Counted from the first letter of the stretch, positions 27,835 through 37,293 are shown. The stretch is 64,000 nucleotides of DNA from Salicibibacter cibarius (GCF_016495725.1 NZ_CP054705.1:3596001-3660000), one strand, 5' to 3'. Notes: a model not told the origin generated them from the letters alone. Program-made: numbers and translations.

Positions 27835-27862
27835 AGTGCTTGCGTTTTTGCCTCGGATGTTG

Positions 27863-28501
27863 TTAGGACAACATCATCATTGCCGGTGGCGATGATTGTT
27901 TCTCGCAAATTTGCACTTCCACAAACTGGCGCACGTGCTTCATATAATGATATAAAAATGTGCGGTCGCTAGGTTCTAAATGAAACACTTCACGGATATG
28001 TTGCGCGTGCAAAAAAGGCATCGTGACCATTCCGCGCAAATGCAAAATCGCCCACTCTTTCCGCATGCCTTTAAATACGCCCTCTTTTTTTCCCGCTTCC
28101 AATACCTGTCTAAATAAATGTTTTTCTTTCATATAATAACTGGCCATCACTTCACGAACGAGAATGGAATCGAGCGTCAATTCCCGTAAAACGAGCCTGG
28201 CCATACGATGATGCGTTTGCTGGAACTGAAGGGCGGCTTCAATGATCGCGAGCAGACGTTCAAAGCTTCCGGACGTCTGTTCCAAAGCTTCTTCGATTTC
28301 TTTTAAGTATCCTTCCAGATACGTATTAATCAAGTTTTCCAACATCCCTTTTTTTCCACCAAAATAATACGAGATAAGCGCAACATTAACCCCTGCGCGA
28401 TCGGCTATTGCTCGCACGGACGTCCCGCTGTACCCTTTTGTCATAAACAAGTCAATTGCTGCTTCGGCGACCTTGTCTTTCGTGCCTTGGTTTACTGCCA
28501 T
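27863..28501 (-). CDS. yttP: TetR-family regulator YttP
   Basis: A 212-residue regulator from MAVNQGTKDKVAEAAIDLF, preceded by GGAGGCGACGAAG. The N-terminal HTH is GYSGTSVRAIADRAGVNVALISYYFGGKKGMLENLI, typical of TetR/YttP; the rest is the helical ligand domain with a C-terminal FHLEPSDRTFLYHYMKHVRQFVE. The location next to ytsP and hisJ matches B. subtilis. Its targets are unknown; two upstream in-frame methionines lack a ribosome site. Confidence 0.88.
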   Translation of the reverse strand: MAVNQGTKDKVAEAAIDLFMTKGYSGTSVRAIADRAGVNVALISYYFGGKKGMLENLINTYLEGYLKEIEEALEQTSGSFERLLAIIEAALQFQQTHHRMARLVLRELTLDSILVREVMASYYMKEKHLFRQVLEAGKKEGVFKGMRKEWAILHLRGMVTMPFLHAQHIREVFHLEPSDRTFLYHYMKHVRQFVEVQICEKQSSPPAMMMLS

Positions 28502-28648
28502 CTTCGTCGCCTCCATTCATATTGTCCTTCTCTTGCTATATTCGCTTCTCCCTCGCGCGTTCCTGCAAATACTTCTCGACTACTTATAAGGGTTTTCGGC
28601 ATGTTATAATAATTCCGGACATTCAACAAAAGAAAGAGGGCTGGAAAC

Positions 28649-29134
28649 ATGTTTGAACCTGTGACATACAGCAAAAATATGGAGGAAAAATACGAACAAT
28701 TACGCAAGCAAGGAGAAGCGTTACTGAGCGACGAAAAAGATCAAATCGCCAATTTATCCAACATCACCGCACTTTTAAATCAATTTCTCGATCGCGTCAA
28801 TTGGGTAGGATTTTATCTTTTCAAAGAAGGAGAACTCGTTCTCGGACCGTTTCAGGGACTCCCCGCCTGTATTCGCATCCCAATCGGAAAAGGCGTGTGC
28901 GGCACGGCTGCTGAAACGGGCAAAACGCAAGTCGTGGAAAACGTTCATGACTTCCCCGGACACATCGCCTGTGATGCACAATCCCAGTCAGAGGTCGTCG
29001 TCCCGATCATGATCGACGATGAGTTATTCGGCGTGCTCGACATCGACTCTCCCGAAATTGGCCGTTTTTCAGAAGAAGAAGGGGTGTTGTTGGAGAAGTT
29101 TATGCAACGGGTCGTGCCATTCATCCGCGGTTAA
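28649..29134 (+). CDS. ytsP: GAF-domain free methionine-(R)-sulfoxide reductase, YtsP
   Basis: Reduces free Met-R-sulfoxide in the cytoplasm. 161 residues, a single GAF domain. The three cysteines of active fRMsr enzymes are present: Cys74 and Cys84 in LPACIRIPIGKGVCGTAAE and Cys108 in GHIACDA. NWVGFYLF and LGPFQG are family motifs. It is preceded by AGAGGGCTGG. It sits between yttP (divergent) and the pan leader. Confidence 0.92.
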   Translation: MFEPVTYSKNMEEKYEQLRKQGEALLSDEKDQIANLSNITALLNQFLDRVNWVGFYLFKEGELVLGPFQGLPACIRIPIGKGVCGTAAETGKTQVVENVHDFPGHIACDAQSQSEVVVPIMIDDELFGVLDIDSPEIGRFSEEEGVLLEKFMQRVVPFIRG

Positions 29135-29224
29135 GACAGAGGGAGACCGATTCACCCCTCAACTTTGACGATATTTTTTGACACAGAATAGACACAAACG
29201 AGCAAATTCATGCTATACTACTGT

Positions 29225-29385
29225 CACAAGGGCTGTATCTGTGAGGAACGGCACCGATGTGTAGTGGGAACATGCAAAAAGCCCAGCTGCTTGGATCCCG
29301 GAAAGGACCTGGACAGCACGATAAAAATGCTTTTTCGTATGCGCTATCTTTCTGCCTTCATCCCTTGGAAGAAGGCTTTTTGCCG
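29225..29385 (+). promoter_or_regulatory. structured leader with terminator before panB (candidate pan motif)
   Basis: About 200 bases lie between a TATACT -10 box (29214) and panB. Visible elements: an outer stem GGGCT...AGCCC (29229-29283), a second stem GCTG...CAGC enclosing TCCCGGAAAGGA, and an intrinsic terminator GCCTTC...GAAGGC-TTTTTG at about 29352-29382. A 'pan' RNA motif is known upstream of panB genes in Firmicutes; this has the position and paired-stem form but I could not match it to the consensus. Confidence 0.5.
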
Positions 29386-29432
29386 TTTCATGCAGGTTCT
29401 TGAAATACCACATGAAACCGGAGGGAAGAAAG

Positions 29433-30284
29433 ATGAAAACTACAGCTCAATTGAAAAAAATGAAGAAAGACCGGGAACCGATTGCCATGCTCACCGCGTA
29501 TGATGCGCCTTCCGCTCACCTTGCGGAACGTGCAGGTGTTGACTTAATTTTGGTCGGCGATTCGTTAGGCATGGTTGTGCTTGGCTACAACTCCACGATT
29601 CCGGTGACGGTCGATGACATGGTCCTTCACACGAAGGCAGTGAAAAAAGGAGCGCGTGATACATTTGTCGTTACGGACCTTCCGTTCTTTTCTTACCACG
29701 GAGATTTTCCCGAAACTTCCAGTCATGTCAGACGTTACCTTCAGGAGGCCGGCGCTGATGCCGTGAAAATGGAAGGCGGCATTGAAACAGTCGACACTGT
29801 AAAAAAACTTGTGCAAGCCGGCGTTCCCGTCATGGGCCACCTCGGATTAACGCCACAATCCGTCGGCGTGATCGGCGGTTATAAAGTGCAAGGCAAGGAA
29901 TCCTCGGAAGCGGAACATCTTATCATGGAAGCACAAGCACTGGAAGAAGCAGGCGCTTTCGCTGTCGTCCTTGAATGCGTTCCGAAACAGCTGGGCGCAC
30001 TCGTTGCCGAGCGTTTGGACATTCCGGTCATCGGCATTGGCGCCGGAGCGGAAACCGACGGCCAAGTGCTCGTTTACCATGACGTGATCGGCTATGGCTC
30101 CGAACATGTGCCAAAATTTGTGAAGCAATATGCAAATATATCGCCGCATATTGAAGCAGGCCTGGAAAACTACGTTAGCGATGTTAAATCCCGCACGTTC
30201 CCCGAAGAGGCAAACACATTTACGATGAAAGAGGAACAACTCGAAGGATTGTACGGCACGCAATTTGCAACGGAGGGGAAATAA
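29433..30284 (+). CDS. panB: 3-methyl-2-oxobutanoate hydroxymethyltransferase
   Basis: Makes ketopantoate from 2-oxoisovalerate with methylene-THF, the first step of pantothenate synthesis. 283 residues from [28 protein letters not shown], after CGGAGGG. The metal-binding region is [18 protein letters not shown] and the catalytic stretch [17 protein letters not shown] and [15 protein letters not shown] are family signatures. Its stop overlaps the panD start (TAATG). panC, usually between them, is absent. Confidence 0.96.
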   Translation: MKTTAQLKKMKKDREPIAMLTAYDAPSAHLAERAGVDLILVGDSLGMVVLGYNSTIPVTVDDMVLHTKAVKKGARDTFVVTDLPFFSYHGDFPETSSHVRRYLQEAGADAVKMEGGIETVDTVKKLVQAGVPVMGHLGLTPQSVGVIGGYKVQGKESSEAEHLIMEAQALEEAGAFAVVLECVPKQLGALVAERLDIPVIGIGAGAETDGQVLVYHDVIGYGSEHVPKFVKQYANISPHIEAGLENYVSDVKSRTFPEEANTFTMKEEQLEGLYGTQFATEGK

Positions 30285-30667
30285 TGTTTCGCACCATGAT
30301 GAAAGCAAAGCTGCATCGCGCGCGTGTGACAGAGGCAAACCTTGAATATGTAGGCAGCATTACCATCGATGAGGATTTAATGGACGAGGTTGATTTGTTG
30401 GAAAATGAAAAAGTCCAAATCGTAAACAATAACAACGGCGAACGTTTTGAAACATATGTCATAAAGGGGACGCGCGGAAAGCGCGACATCTGTCTGAACG
30501 GCGCCGCCGCCAGGCTTGTGCAACCAGGCGATGTCGTCATCATATTATCTTACGCCCTCATGCCAGACGATGCCGCGCAAAATCATCGACCGAAGGTTGC
30601 GATTATGGATGAAAAAAATGACATTGCAGAGATGTTGGATACAGAACCTGCGTCCACGGTGTTATGA
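30284..30667 (+). CDS. panD: aspartate 1-decarboxylase precursor
   Basis: A pyruvoyl enzyme making beta-alanine for pantothenate. 127 residues; self-cleavage occurs at Gly-Ser in [13 protein letters not shown], where the serine becomes the pyruvoyl group. [26 protein letters not shown] and the [17 protein letters not shown]-type region are typical. It is translationally coupled to panB by a one-base overlap. A strong terminator follows, so the unit is panB-panD. Confidence 0.96.
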   Translation: MFRTMMKAKLHRARVTEANLEYVGSITIDEDLMDEVDLLENEKVQIVNNNNGERFETYVIKGTRGKRDICLNGAAARLVQPGDVVIILSYALMPDDAAQNHRPKVAIMDEKNDIAEMLDTEPASTVL

Positions 30668-30673
30668 ACGAAA

Positions 30674-30701
30674 AACCCACCCGGTGCTCGGGTGGGTTTT
30701 T
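30674..30701 (+). terminator. terminator of panB-panD
   Basis: AACCCACCCG...CGGGTGGGTTTTTG: nine-pair stem plus T-run, 7 bases after the panD stop. Confidence 0.9.
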
Positions 30702-30807
30702 GTCCAGTTTCACTGACATCTATGGTTATAGTTAGGTTATGCAATGATCGGCTTCTCAAGGGGGCGAACGGTTCACTCTCACGCCGGAAACGGAAGGGGG
30801 TGACCCT

Positions 30808-30900
30808 ATGACAGTATATCAATGGATCATGGCAGGCTGCGCTTGCGGATCATTAATTGTTGGTGTGCTGACACTCATCTTCTTTTATAAAAAGAAGTAA
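30808..30900 (+). CDS. putative holin-like type I toxin peptide (30 aa)
   Basis: MTVYQWIMAGCACGSLIVGVLTLIFFYKKK: a polar MTVYQ start, one hydrophobic helix and a Lys tail, the pattern of the small 'putative holin-like toxin' peptides of Bacilli (TxpA/BsrG-like type I toxins). It has an overly strong ribosome site, GGAAGGGGGTGACCCT, as those genes often do. Downstream lie inverted repeats and an opposite-strand promoter (-10 TATAAT at 31049-31044) suitable for an antisense RNA. Expected target: the cell membrane. Confidence 0.65.
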   Translation: MTVYQWIMAGCACGSLIVGVLTLIFFYKKK

Positions 30901-31037
30901 CCTCCTTGAGCTAGCAGGCCAGAAGGTTACCCTTTCCTACTGAGCCGTTACCCCTCTTGCAGGGGTACGGTCCATTGCTGGCCGCAGACATGGAGCTTCT
31001 GCGGTCTTTAATATATTATGCGGAAATTCTTCTTTGT
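30900..31037 (-). ncRNA. candidate antisense RNA of the holin-like toxin locus
   Basis: Opposite-strand -10 box TGGTATAAT at 31049-31044 (extended type) with weak -35. The transcript would run into the 3' end of the toxin mRNA and contains the hairpin ACCCCTGCAAGAGGGGT and the segment AAGGTTACCCTTTCC complementary to the toxin mRNA tail. The arrangement resembles txpA/RatA. Exact ends are not determined. The rest of 31040-31205 shows no gene I can support. Confidence 0.4.
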
Positions 31038-31205
31038 ATGTTCATTATACCACGAATTTAGGGTTTTCACACTAAAAAATCGCAAAGAATAGCACTGCTC
31101 AACGATATCAACGCGATAACCGTGATAATGTCAGTGTCAGCGATGTGCCAAAGTAGCTACGACAGTCTCCTCTTTTTAACGATCGCCTGGATTCTATAAC
31201 TGCGG

Positions 31206-31880
31206 CTAGTAACCGTCACTCTCTCCTTCACCCGTAACAATCGCAATACCCGAACTTGTTCCAATCCGGTCGGTGCCCGCTTCGATAAAAGTCCTTGCGT
31301 CTTCTGCTGTCTTAACACCGCCGGCAGCTTTAAGTTTTCCGTTTTCACCGACGACTTCTTTCATTAATTTAATATCGGCGAGTGTCGCGCCGGCCGTGTG
31401 AAAGCCGGTTGATGTTTTTACATAATCGGCACCTGCTTCAAGCGCGAGACGAGTTGCTAGTTTCTTTTCTTCATCGGTTAGTCTGCTTGTCTCGATAATC
31501 ACTTTTACAAGCGCCCGGCCGCCGCTGGCGATTACGACTGCCTCAATGTCAGCTCGAACGCCCTCCTCATCACCTGATTTCAGGGCGCCGGCATTGATGA
31601 CCATATCCACGTCTGACGCGCCCTGTTCAATGGCTTTCTCCGTTTCATAGGCCTTTACACCCGATAAGTTCATGCCGTGCGGGAAACCGATGACCGTTGT
31701 TACACCGACACCGCTCCCTTCCAATGCTTGCACAGCTGTCGTTACCCAATACGGCGGGATACAAACAGTGGCAAAATGATAGTCTTTCGCCTCTTCGCAC
31801 AATGCCACGATATCAGCTTTCGTCGCTTCCGGTTTTAGGAGGGTGTGATCAATATATGCGGTTAGTTCGTTCTGCTTCAT
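31206..31880 (-). CDS. deoC: deoxyribose-phosphate aldolase
   Basis: Splits deoxyribose-5-phosphate into glyceraldehyde-3-phosphate and acetaldehyde in nucleoside catabolism. 224 residues, full class I aldolase barrel: starts MKQNELTAYIDHTLLKPEAT. The Schiff-base lysine is in ADYVKTSTGF and the second lysine in KAAGGVKTAED; DVDMVINAGALKSGD is typical. It stands alone here, with no other deo genes adjacent, between the toxin locus and the divergent rpsD promoter. Confidence 0.95.
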   Translation of the reverse strand: MKQNELTAYIDHTLLKPEATKADIVALCEEAKDYHFATVCIPPYWVTTAVQALEGSGVGVTTVIGFPHGMNLSGVKAYETEKAIEQGASDVDMVINAGALKSGDEEGVRADIEAVVIASGGRALVKVIIETSRLTDEEKKLATRLALEAGADYVKTSTGFHTAGATLADIKLMKEVVGENGKLKAAGGVKTAEDARTFIEAGTDRIGTSSGIAIVTGEGESDGY

Positions 31881-31943
31881 TTTTATCTGCCTCTCTTTTT
31901 TATTTTCAATATAACATTTCCTAATCTCGCGGCAAACCGCCGG

Positions 31944-32160
31944 TTGACTTTGCCATACATTCGCTATACAATATAACTTGTGTTAAAAGACAGCAAGGTA
32001 AACGTACAACGTGCACCCTTCCATTTTGTTCCTCGACTGCGGCTGACCTATCGAGGTGCATCCCGTAACTCCCGGCTGTCGGAGCGAAGATGTGTGAAAG
32101 CAAAATGAGCGTTGTAAGAGATTGCCTGCCGTTGTTCTTTTTCACGCCATTAAACGTGAT
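31944..32160 (+). promoter_or_regulatory. rpsD promoter and S4-type autoregulatory leader
   Basis: Clear sigma-A promoter: TTGACT (31944-31949), 17-bp spacer, TACAAT (31967-31972). It is followed by about 190 untranslated bases with GC-rich complementary segments (e.g. CTCGACTGCGGC, CCCGGCTGTCGG) before the rpsD ribosome site. In Bacillus, S4 represses its own gene by binding such a leader. The RNA fold was not computed. Confidence 0.6.
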
Positions 32161-32175
32161 AAAGGAGGAGCTTTC

Positions 32176-32778
32176 ATGGCTCGCTATACAGGTCCAACCT
32201 GGAAAAAATCCCGCCGTCTAGGCGTTTCGCTTAGCGGAACGGGGAAAGAATTGGCAAAGCGCCCTTACCCGCCGGGTGAGCACGGCCCTACCCAACGAAA
32301 AAAATTAAGTGAATACGGTTTGCAGCTTCGGGAAAAACAGAAGCTTCGCTATATGTATGGATTAAATGAGCGTCAGTTCGTACGCACATTTGAAAAAGCC
32401 GGGAAAATGAAAGGTGTTCACGGCGAGAACTTCATGATTTTGCTGGAAAGACGCTTGGACAACCTTGTGTACCGTGCCGGCCTTGCACGCACACGCCAAG
32501 GCGCGCGTCAACTCGTGAATCATGGCCACATCACCGTAGATGGAGGACGTGTCGATATCCCGTCCTATACAGTAAAGCCGGGGCAAACCTTCGGTGTTCG
32601 CGAAAAATCCCGCAACTTGAGTGTGATCGCGGACGCACGCGAAGCGTTGGCTTTCGAACCGGAATATATTAATTTCGACGGAGACAAGTTGGAAGGAACG
32701 TTCACGCGTTTGCCGGAACGCTCCGAATTGCCGTCCGAAATTAGCGAAGCCCTCATCGTGGAGTGGTATTCACGTTAA
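32176..32778 (+). CDS. rpsD: 30S ribosomal protein S4
   Basis: Primary 16S rRNA-binding protein of the small subunit. 200 residues from [37 protein letters not shown], preceded by AAAGGAGGAGC. The S4 RNA-binding domain lies in [34 protein letters not shown]. This is the zinc-free type (no N-terminal cysteines). It is monocistronic with a terminator; tyrS follows in the conserved order but is now separated by accessory genes. Confidence 0.98.
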   Translation: MARYTGPTWKKSRRLGVSLSGTGKELAKRPYPPGEHGPTQRKKLSEYGLQLREKQKLRYMYGLNERQFVRTFEKAGKMKGVHGENFMILLERRLDNLVYRAGLARTRQGARQLVNHGHITVDGGRVDIPSYTVKPGQTFGVREKSRNLSVIADAREALAFEPEYINFDGDKLEGTFTRLPERSELPSEISEALIVEWYSR

Positions 32779-32788
32779 GGCGTTTCAG

Positions 32789-32821
32789 AAACAACCTCCT
32801 GCTTTTGGGGGTTGTTTTTTT
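32789..32821 (+). terminator. rpsD terminator
   Basis: AACAACCTCC...GGGGGTTGTTTTTTT, directly downstream of rpsD. Confidence 0.9.
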
Positions 32822-32837
32822 AATCAAGCGCTGACTT

Positions 32838-34247
32838 TTACCACAACCAGAGCATAATCAACAAATAAACCTGCACCATGACGTAAAAAGCCACCGAGTA
32901 ACCCAAATTAAACTTTAATCCGTTTTTCCATAAGGCTAAATGATTGGATTGGCTCAAAACAATTAGCGGTAATATAAATGGAGATAAAAAAACCGTAATG
33001 GCACTTCCCAGCGTCAAGCTGAGCACAATTAATTCAGGGGGATAGGGTAAGTTAACACCTTGGAAAATACCACCAACGAGAACCATGACCGTTAATGGGC
33101 CAAGCCCGATAAAACCTAAAAAAATAACAAGAAAAGGCAGGAGCCAAAACATATGAATAAATGTAGAATCCGATATATGAATAATCGTGTTAACAGCCCA
33201 TGTTCCTCCTCCAGAGGCAATAAAAACGTTAATTAACATACCGGCCGAGAGCATAATCCCCAGTTCCTGTGACTTTTGGGAGACTTCCTCTCTCAAATAA
33301 TTAATACAATGTTGCTTCAAATGAGACCATTTCTTTTTTATCACATAATAAAAGCATGACCAAACAAGAACACACATCGAAATAATCATTAACAATCCCC
33401 AGTCCATAAAGTGATTGATCACTAATACCGGACCGAAAAGAGTGAGGAACAATAATGCGAATTCACGTGTCAAAAAATGGTTACGCTTCGTCTCATTCAC
33501 AGGCATGTTTTGGTGCAATTCATGCAAAATACCTGTCGTATAATCCAATCCGCTTCTTTTTTCATGAACGATCATAAACAAAAGGGACAACAAGATCCCA
33601 CAAATGGATATAAAAAATCCTTGGAACAATGTGAAACCTAAAGAAGCACCTGTACTTTCAATGATAAACACCACGCTGGGAATACTGATCACCCAGATCG
33701 TGCTAAGTCCAAAACCTCGCAATAAAGCTGTACCTTTAAAATATTCCCAGTCTTCGTCTTTTTTGTTCCCTAACAATACCTGAATAAATTGAAAGAGTAC
33801 CGGAATTGCACTAAATAAAAGAAAATAGGCAACAAATTGGGTAATAAACATGACACCGGCGTAGAACCGTTTGCTCGTTTTTAAAAGGTTTTTCGCAGAG
33901 CCGATTAAGGCTTCAATATAATTTTCCTCACGGAGCACCCAACTAATCATCGGGATAACTAGGAGAAGCAAGATTATACCCCTCATTTCCCGGATACCTT
34001 CCCATAGTTGCATCCATAGTTCGCTGCCTAGTGTAATATATCCGATAAATATTGAAGCGATCGTTAAAAAATAAGGAACTGGACTATTCTTAGGTTTTAG
34101 CAGTATAAGTGCAAAGTGTAACGCCAACATTCCGCTTGTAGACATCAGTTGCAACATCCATCCCTTATCCATAAAAAAAGAAAAGAGGTACAATATCGCA
34201 TATAAAAGAATGCTGATCGTAAAACCATACTGTACAATACGATTCAT
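32838..34247 (-). CDS. polytopic membrane protein, possible transporter (family not recognised)
   Basis: 469 residues from MNRIVQYGFTISILLYAILYLF, after AAGGAGAATGACAAG. There are roughly 12 hydrophobic segments over the whole length and a short cytosolic loop with EKRSGLDYTTG. Near the end a conserved-looking stretch GLGPLTVMVLVGGIFQGVNLPYPPELIVLSLTLGSA is reminiscent of ion-transporter-type permeases, where Pro/Gly-rich re-entrant loops carry substrate. I cannot name a family. It is convergent with rpsD and probably horizontally acquired, since rpsD and tyrS are usually adjacent. Confidence 0.65.
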   Translation of the reverse strand: MNRIVQYGFTISILLYAILYLFSFFMDKGWMLQLMSTSGMLALHFALILLKPKNSPVPYFLTIASIFIGYITLGSELWMQLWEGIREMRGIILLLLVIPMISWVLREENYIEALIGSAKNLLKTSKRFYAGVMFITQFVAYFLLFSAIPVLFQFIQVLLGNKKDEDWEYFKGTALLRGFGLSTIWVISIPSVVFIIESTGASLGFTLFQGFFISICGILLSLLFMIVHEKRSGLDYTTGILHELHQNMPVNETKRNHFLTREFALLFLTLFGPVLVINHFMDWGLLMIISMCVLVWSCFYYVIKKKWSHLKQHCINYLREEVSQKSQELGIMLSAGMLINVFIASGGGTWAVNTIIHISDSTFIHMFWLLPFLVIFLGFIGLGPLTVMVLVGGIFQGVNLPYPPELIVLSLTLGSAITVFLSPFILPLIVLSQSNHLALWKNGLKFNLGYSVAFYVMVQVYLLIMLWLW

Positions 34248-34383
34248 CTTGTCATTCTCCTTGCAGTCATTCATATTTACTTTCAATGTAATGAAGTCGC
34301 TATCCCCATAATATCTGAGAGCACCAAAAAACAAAACACCATCGCAAGGGTTTCATACAATCCACGCCCCCGAGGTGTTTCAC

Positions 34384-34503
34384 CTACGACAAATTATATT
34401 TCTTCAATTTCTGCACGATCGTCGCCTTGCTCTCCCCTTCATTAATTTGAGTTAGAGCCGACATCTTGGTCGAAAACGTTGTTTTATAGAATTGCCGATC
34501 CAT
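34384..34503 (-). pseudogene. short ORF, probable gene fragment
   Basis: A 39-codon frame, MDRQFYKTTFSTKMSALTQINEGESKATIVQKLKKYNLS, without a ribosome site. The second half looks like the start of a helix-turn-helix of a regulator or transposase. The 34248-34648 interval holds otherwise only the promoter area of the following monooxygenase gene. Confidence 0.3.
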
Positions 34504-34648
34504 AATTAACGTGTTACAATTATTGAAATCGCTTACTCTTTTTGCTATCGGACTTCAATTAGCACTATACGATCTGTTACAAGTTTATGAATCTTCTATT
34601 TATCGAAAAGTCATAACATTCAGCTACATTACAAGGGGGCAATCGACC

Positions 34649-37252
34649 ATGCCGTTTGCTGAACAACACTCGAAAAAATATGATGCTATCGTTATTGGGG
34701 CAGGTTTCTCCGGTCTGTATATGCTCTATCGTTTGCGGGAAGCAGGTTTCTCGGTACAAGTATACGAGGCAGCCCCGGACATTGGAGGAACGTGGTATTT
34801 TAACCGCTACCCCGGCGCCCGTTGTGACATCGAGAGCATTTATTACAACTATACGTTTTCCGAAGAGCTTTTGAATGAGTGGGAATGGTCTTCAAAGTAT
34901 GCCGAACAGCACGAAATTTTGAACTATATTAATTTTGTGGCGGACAAACTCGACCTACGTAAGGACATTCAATTACAAACACGGGTGACGTCCGCTGAAT
35001 ATAATGAAGAAAATCAAAAATGGGAAATCGAATTGGAAAACGGCAGCATAGTAATAGCCACCTACTTTATTCCGGCTGTGGGCGTTCTTTCCGCTTCAAA
35101 CATTCCGAATATTAAAGGCATCGATCAATTCAAAGGGGCGTTGTACCACACAGGCGAATGGCCTCATGAAAAAGTTGATTTCAAGGGCAAACGGGTCGGT
35201 GTGATTGGAACAGGATCAAGCGGCATTCAGGCTATCCCAGTCATTGCTCAAGAAGCCGGCCACCTCACCGTTTTTCAGCGAACCCCACAATATAGCAGCC
35301 CGGCGCATAACCATCCGCTCGATTCAGAAACGATTCATAAAACAAAAGAGAACTTCAACGAGATTAGAGAAACGATGTATACCTCAATGCATGGCGTCCC
35401 CTCCTCCGCCAGCACCCGTGCAGCCGTTCAAGATACACCCGAAGAACGAGAGCGTATTTACGAAAAAGCTTGGCAAGAGGGCGGACTATTTTCGCTGTTG
35501 TATACGTATAGCGATATAGCCTTTAGCCCGGAAGCGAATGAAACTGTGGCTCAATTTATCCGTTCCAAAATAAACAAGACGGTTCACGATCCGGAAACGG
35601 CAAAGAAACTCATGCCTAATTTTTATTACGGGACGAAGCGGCCGATTCTTAATACCGATTATTTTGAAACGTATAACCGCGAGAATGTTTCTCTCATTGA
35701 TTTGCGTACCGCACCGATTGAAGAAATCACGCCGAGTGGATTGCGCACGTCTGACTTGGCATATGACTTGGACATTCTCGTTTTTGCGACGGGTTTTGAC
35801 GCGTTAACGGGGCCTTTGCTTAAGTTAAACATTCAAGGCAAAAACGGCGTTACACTGAACGAGAAGTGGGCCGATGGTACGCAAACCTATTTGGGGATAG
35901 CAACTTCAGGTTTTCCGAACATGTTTATGATTACCGGCCCGCAAAGTCCGTCTGTGCTCAGCAACATGATCGTTTCGATCGAGCAACATGTCGATTGGAT
36001 TATCGATTGCCTTGCCTACCTTAAAGAACATGAGGTAGAAGCGATTGAGGCAAACGCGGAAGCCGAGCAAATGTGGGCAAAACAATGCAAGGCGATTGCC
36101 GATATGACCCTTTTATCTAAAACAGATTCATGGTATATGGGCGCAAATATAGAAGGAAAGCCACGAGAATTTCTCGCGTTCGCAGGGGGCGTCGGTCCCT
36201 ATCGGCAAATATGTGATCAAGTCGCTTCCAAAGGCTATGAAGGGTTCACTCTCTTATCTGCTTCTCAACAAACAGAGGATAGAAAAGGAGATAAAACGAT
36301 GAGTCGAAACGCAAATCTTGATCCGCAAGCACGGTTTGTTTTAGAGCAATTAGAAGCTTTAGGTGGGCCTCCTATGGAAACGCTTCCGCCTGAAGAGGCA
36401 AGAGCCGGGGCCAATTTCAGCCCCTTGGCAGGGCCTCCCGAAAAAGTCGGGCATGTTACGAACAAGACAATCACCGGACCCGGCGGAGAAATACCCGTCC
36501 GTATTTACTCCCCTGAAGGCGAAGGGCCATTCCCAGCACTCGTTTACTATCATGGCGGCGGTTGGGTCATCGGAGATTTGGAGACCGTCGACGTCCCTTG
36601 TCGCCGAATTGCAAATCAAACGAATTGTATCGTTGTTTCCGTCGATTACAGACTTGCTCCGGAGCATAAATTCCCCGCGGCAATCGAAGATGCATACGCT
36701 GCCGCAAAATGGGTGGCAAACGATGCAGATTCCATTCAAGTCGATCCGAATAGGATCGCCGTTGGCGGCGACAGCGCCGGCGGAAATCTCGCTACCGTTG
36801 TCGCCATGATGGCCAGAGACAAAAGCGGACCAGCGATTGTCCGGCAAATCTTGCTTTATCCTGTCACGAATCACACCTTTGATACAAATTCCTACGAGGA
36901 AAATGACGACGGTTATTTTTTAACAACAGCGATGATGAAGTGGTTTTGGAACCATTATCTCCGTGACGAGAAAGATGGTGAAAACCCATATGCATCACCA
37001 CTTTTAGCGGATGATCTTAGCGGGCTTCCACCTGCCTTCGTCATCACAGCCGGATTCGATCCATTGCGTGATGAAGGAGAAGCATATGCCGAGCGCTTAA
37101 AAGCCGCAGGTGTCCCCGTCGAAAAGACTCGATATGATTCCATGATCCATGGATTCTGCTGGATGCCAGGGGCGATCGAACAAGGCAAAAATGCACTCGA
37201 TCATGTTGCCTCCACGTTAAAGCGTACTTTCGATTTTGTTGAAACGACGTGA
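34649..37252 (+). CDS. fused Baeyer-Villiger monooxygenase - alpha/beta-hydrolase (esterase)
   Basis: 867 residues from MPFAEQHSKKYDAIVIG, after AAGGGGG. Residues 1-545 are a class B flavin monooxygenase: FAD motif GAGFSG (17-22), the Baeyer-Villiger fingerprint FKGALYHTGEWP (161-172) and the NADP motif GTGSSG (187-192). Residues 551-867 are an HSL-family esterase: HGGG (635-638), nucleophile elbow GDSAGG (Ser709), then FDPLRDE and MIHGF for the Asp and His. The pair would oxidise a ketone to an ester and hydrolyse it. An internal AAAGGAGAT plus ATG at 36299 precedes the esterase part in frame, so a separate 317-residue esterase may also be made. It is flanked by accessory DNA. Confidence 0.88.
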   Translation: MPFAEQHSKKYDAIVIGAGFSGLYMLYRLREAGFSVQVYEAAPDIGGTWYFNRYPGARCDIESIYYNYTFSEELLNEWEWSSKYAEQHEILNYINFVADKLDLRKDIQLQTRVTSAEYNEENQKWEIELENGSIVIATYFIPAVGVLSASNIPNIKGIDQFKGALYHTGEWPHEKVDFKGKRVGVIGTGSSGIQAIPVIAQEAGHLTVFQRTPQYSSPAHNHPLDSETIHKTKENFNEIRETMYTSMHGVPSSASTRAAVQDTPEERERIYEKAWQEGGLFSLLYTYSDIAFSPEANETVAQFIRSKINKTVHDPETAKKLMPNFYYGTKRPILNTDYFETYNRENVSLIDLRTAPIEEITPSGLRTSDLAYDLDILVFATGFDALTGPLLKLNIQGKNGVTLNEKWADGTQTYLGIATSGFPNMFMITGPQSPSVLSNMIVSIEQHVDWIIDCLAYLKEHEVEAIEANAEAEQMWAKQCKAIADMTLLSKTDSWYMGANIEGKPREFLAFAGGVGPYRQICDQVASKGYEGFTLLSASQQTEDRKGDKTMSRNANLDPQARFVLEQLEALGGPPMETLPPEEARAGANFSPLAGPPEKVGHVTNKTITGPGGEIPVRIYSPEGEGPFPALVYYHGGGWVIGDLETVDVPCRRIANQTNCIVVSVDYRLAPEHKFPAAIEDAYAAAKWVANDADSIQVDPNRIAVGGDSAGGNLATVVAMMARDKSGPAIVRQILLYPVTNHTFDTNSYEENDDGYFLTTAMMKWFWNHYLRDEKDGENPYASPLLADDLSGLPPAFVITAGFDPLRDEGEAYAERLKAAGVPVEKTRYDSMIHGFCWMPGAIEQGKNALDHVASTLKRTFDFVETT

Positions 37253-37293
37253 AGCCTTGCGGATAATCGTAAGCATGTAGTATAATAAATAGA

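Noticed and set aside
29178-29219. TTGACA ... TATACT as the panB promoter pair
   Set aside because: Spacing is 30 bases, too long; the TATACT -10 is kept, with only a weak GACACA -35 at 17 bases.
31064-31200. Hydrophobic minus-strand reading frame (ADTDIITVIALISLSSAIL)
   Set aside because: No acceptable start codon or ribosome site; could be a degenerate toxin, but not supportable.
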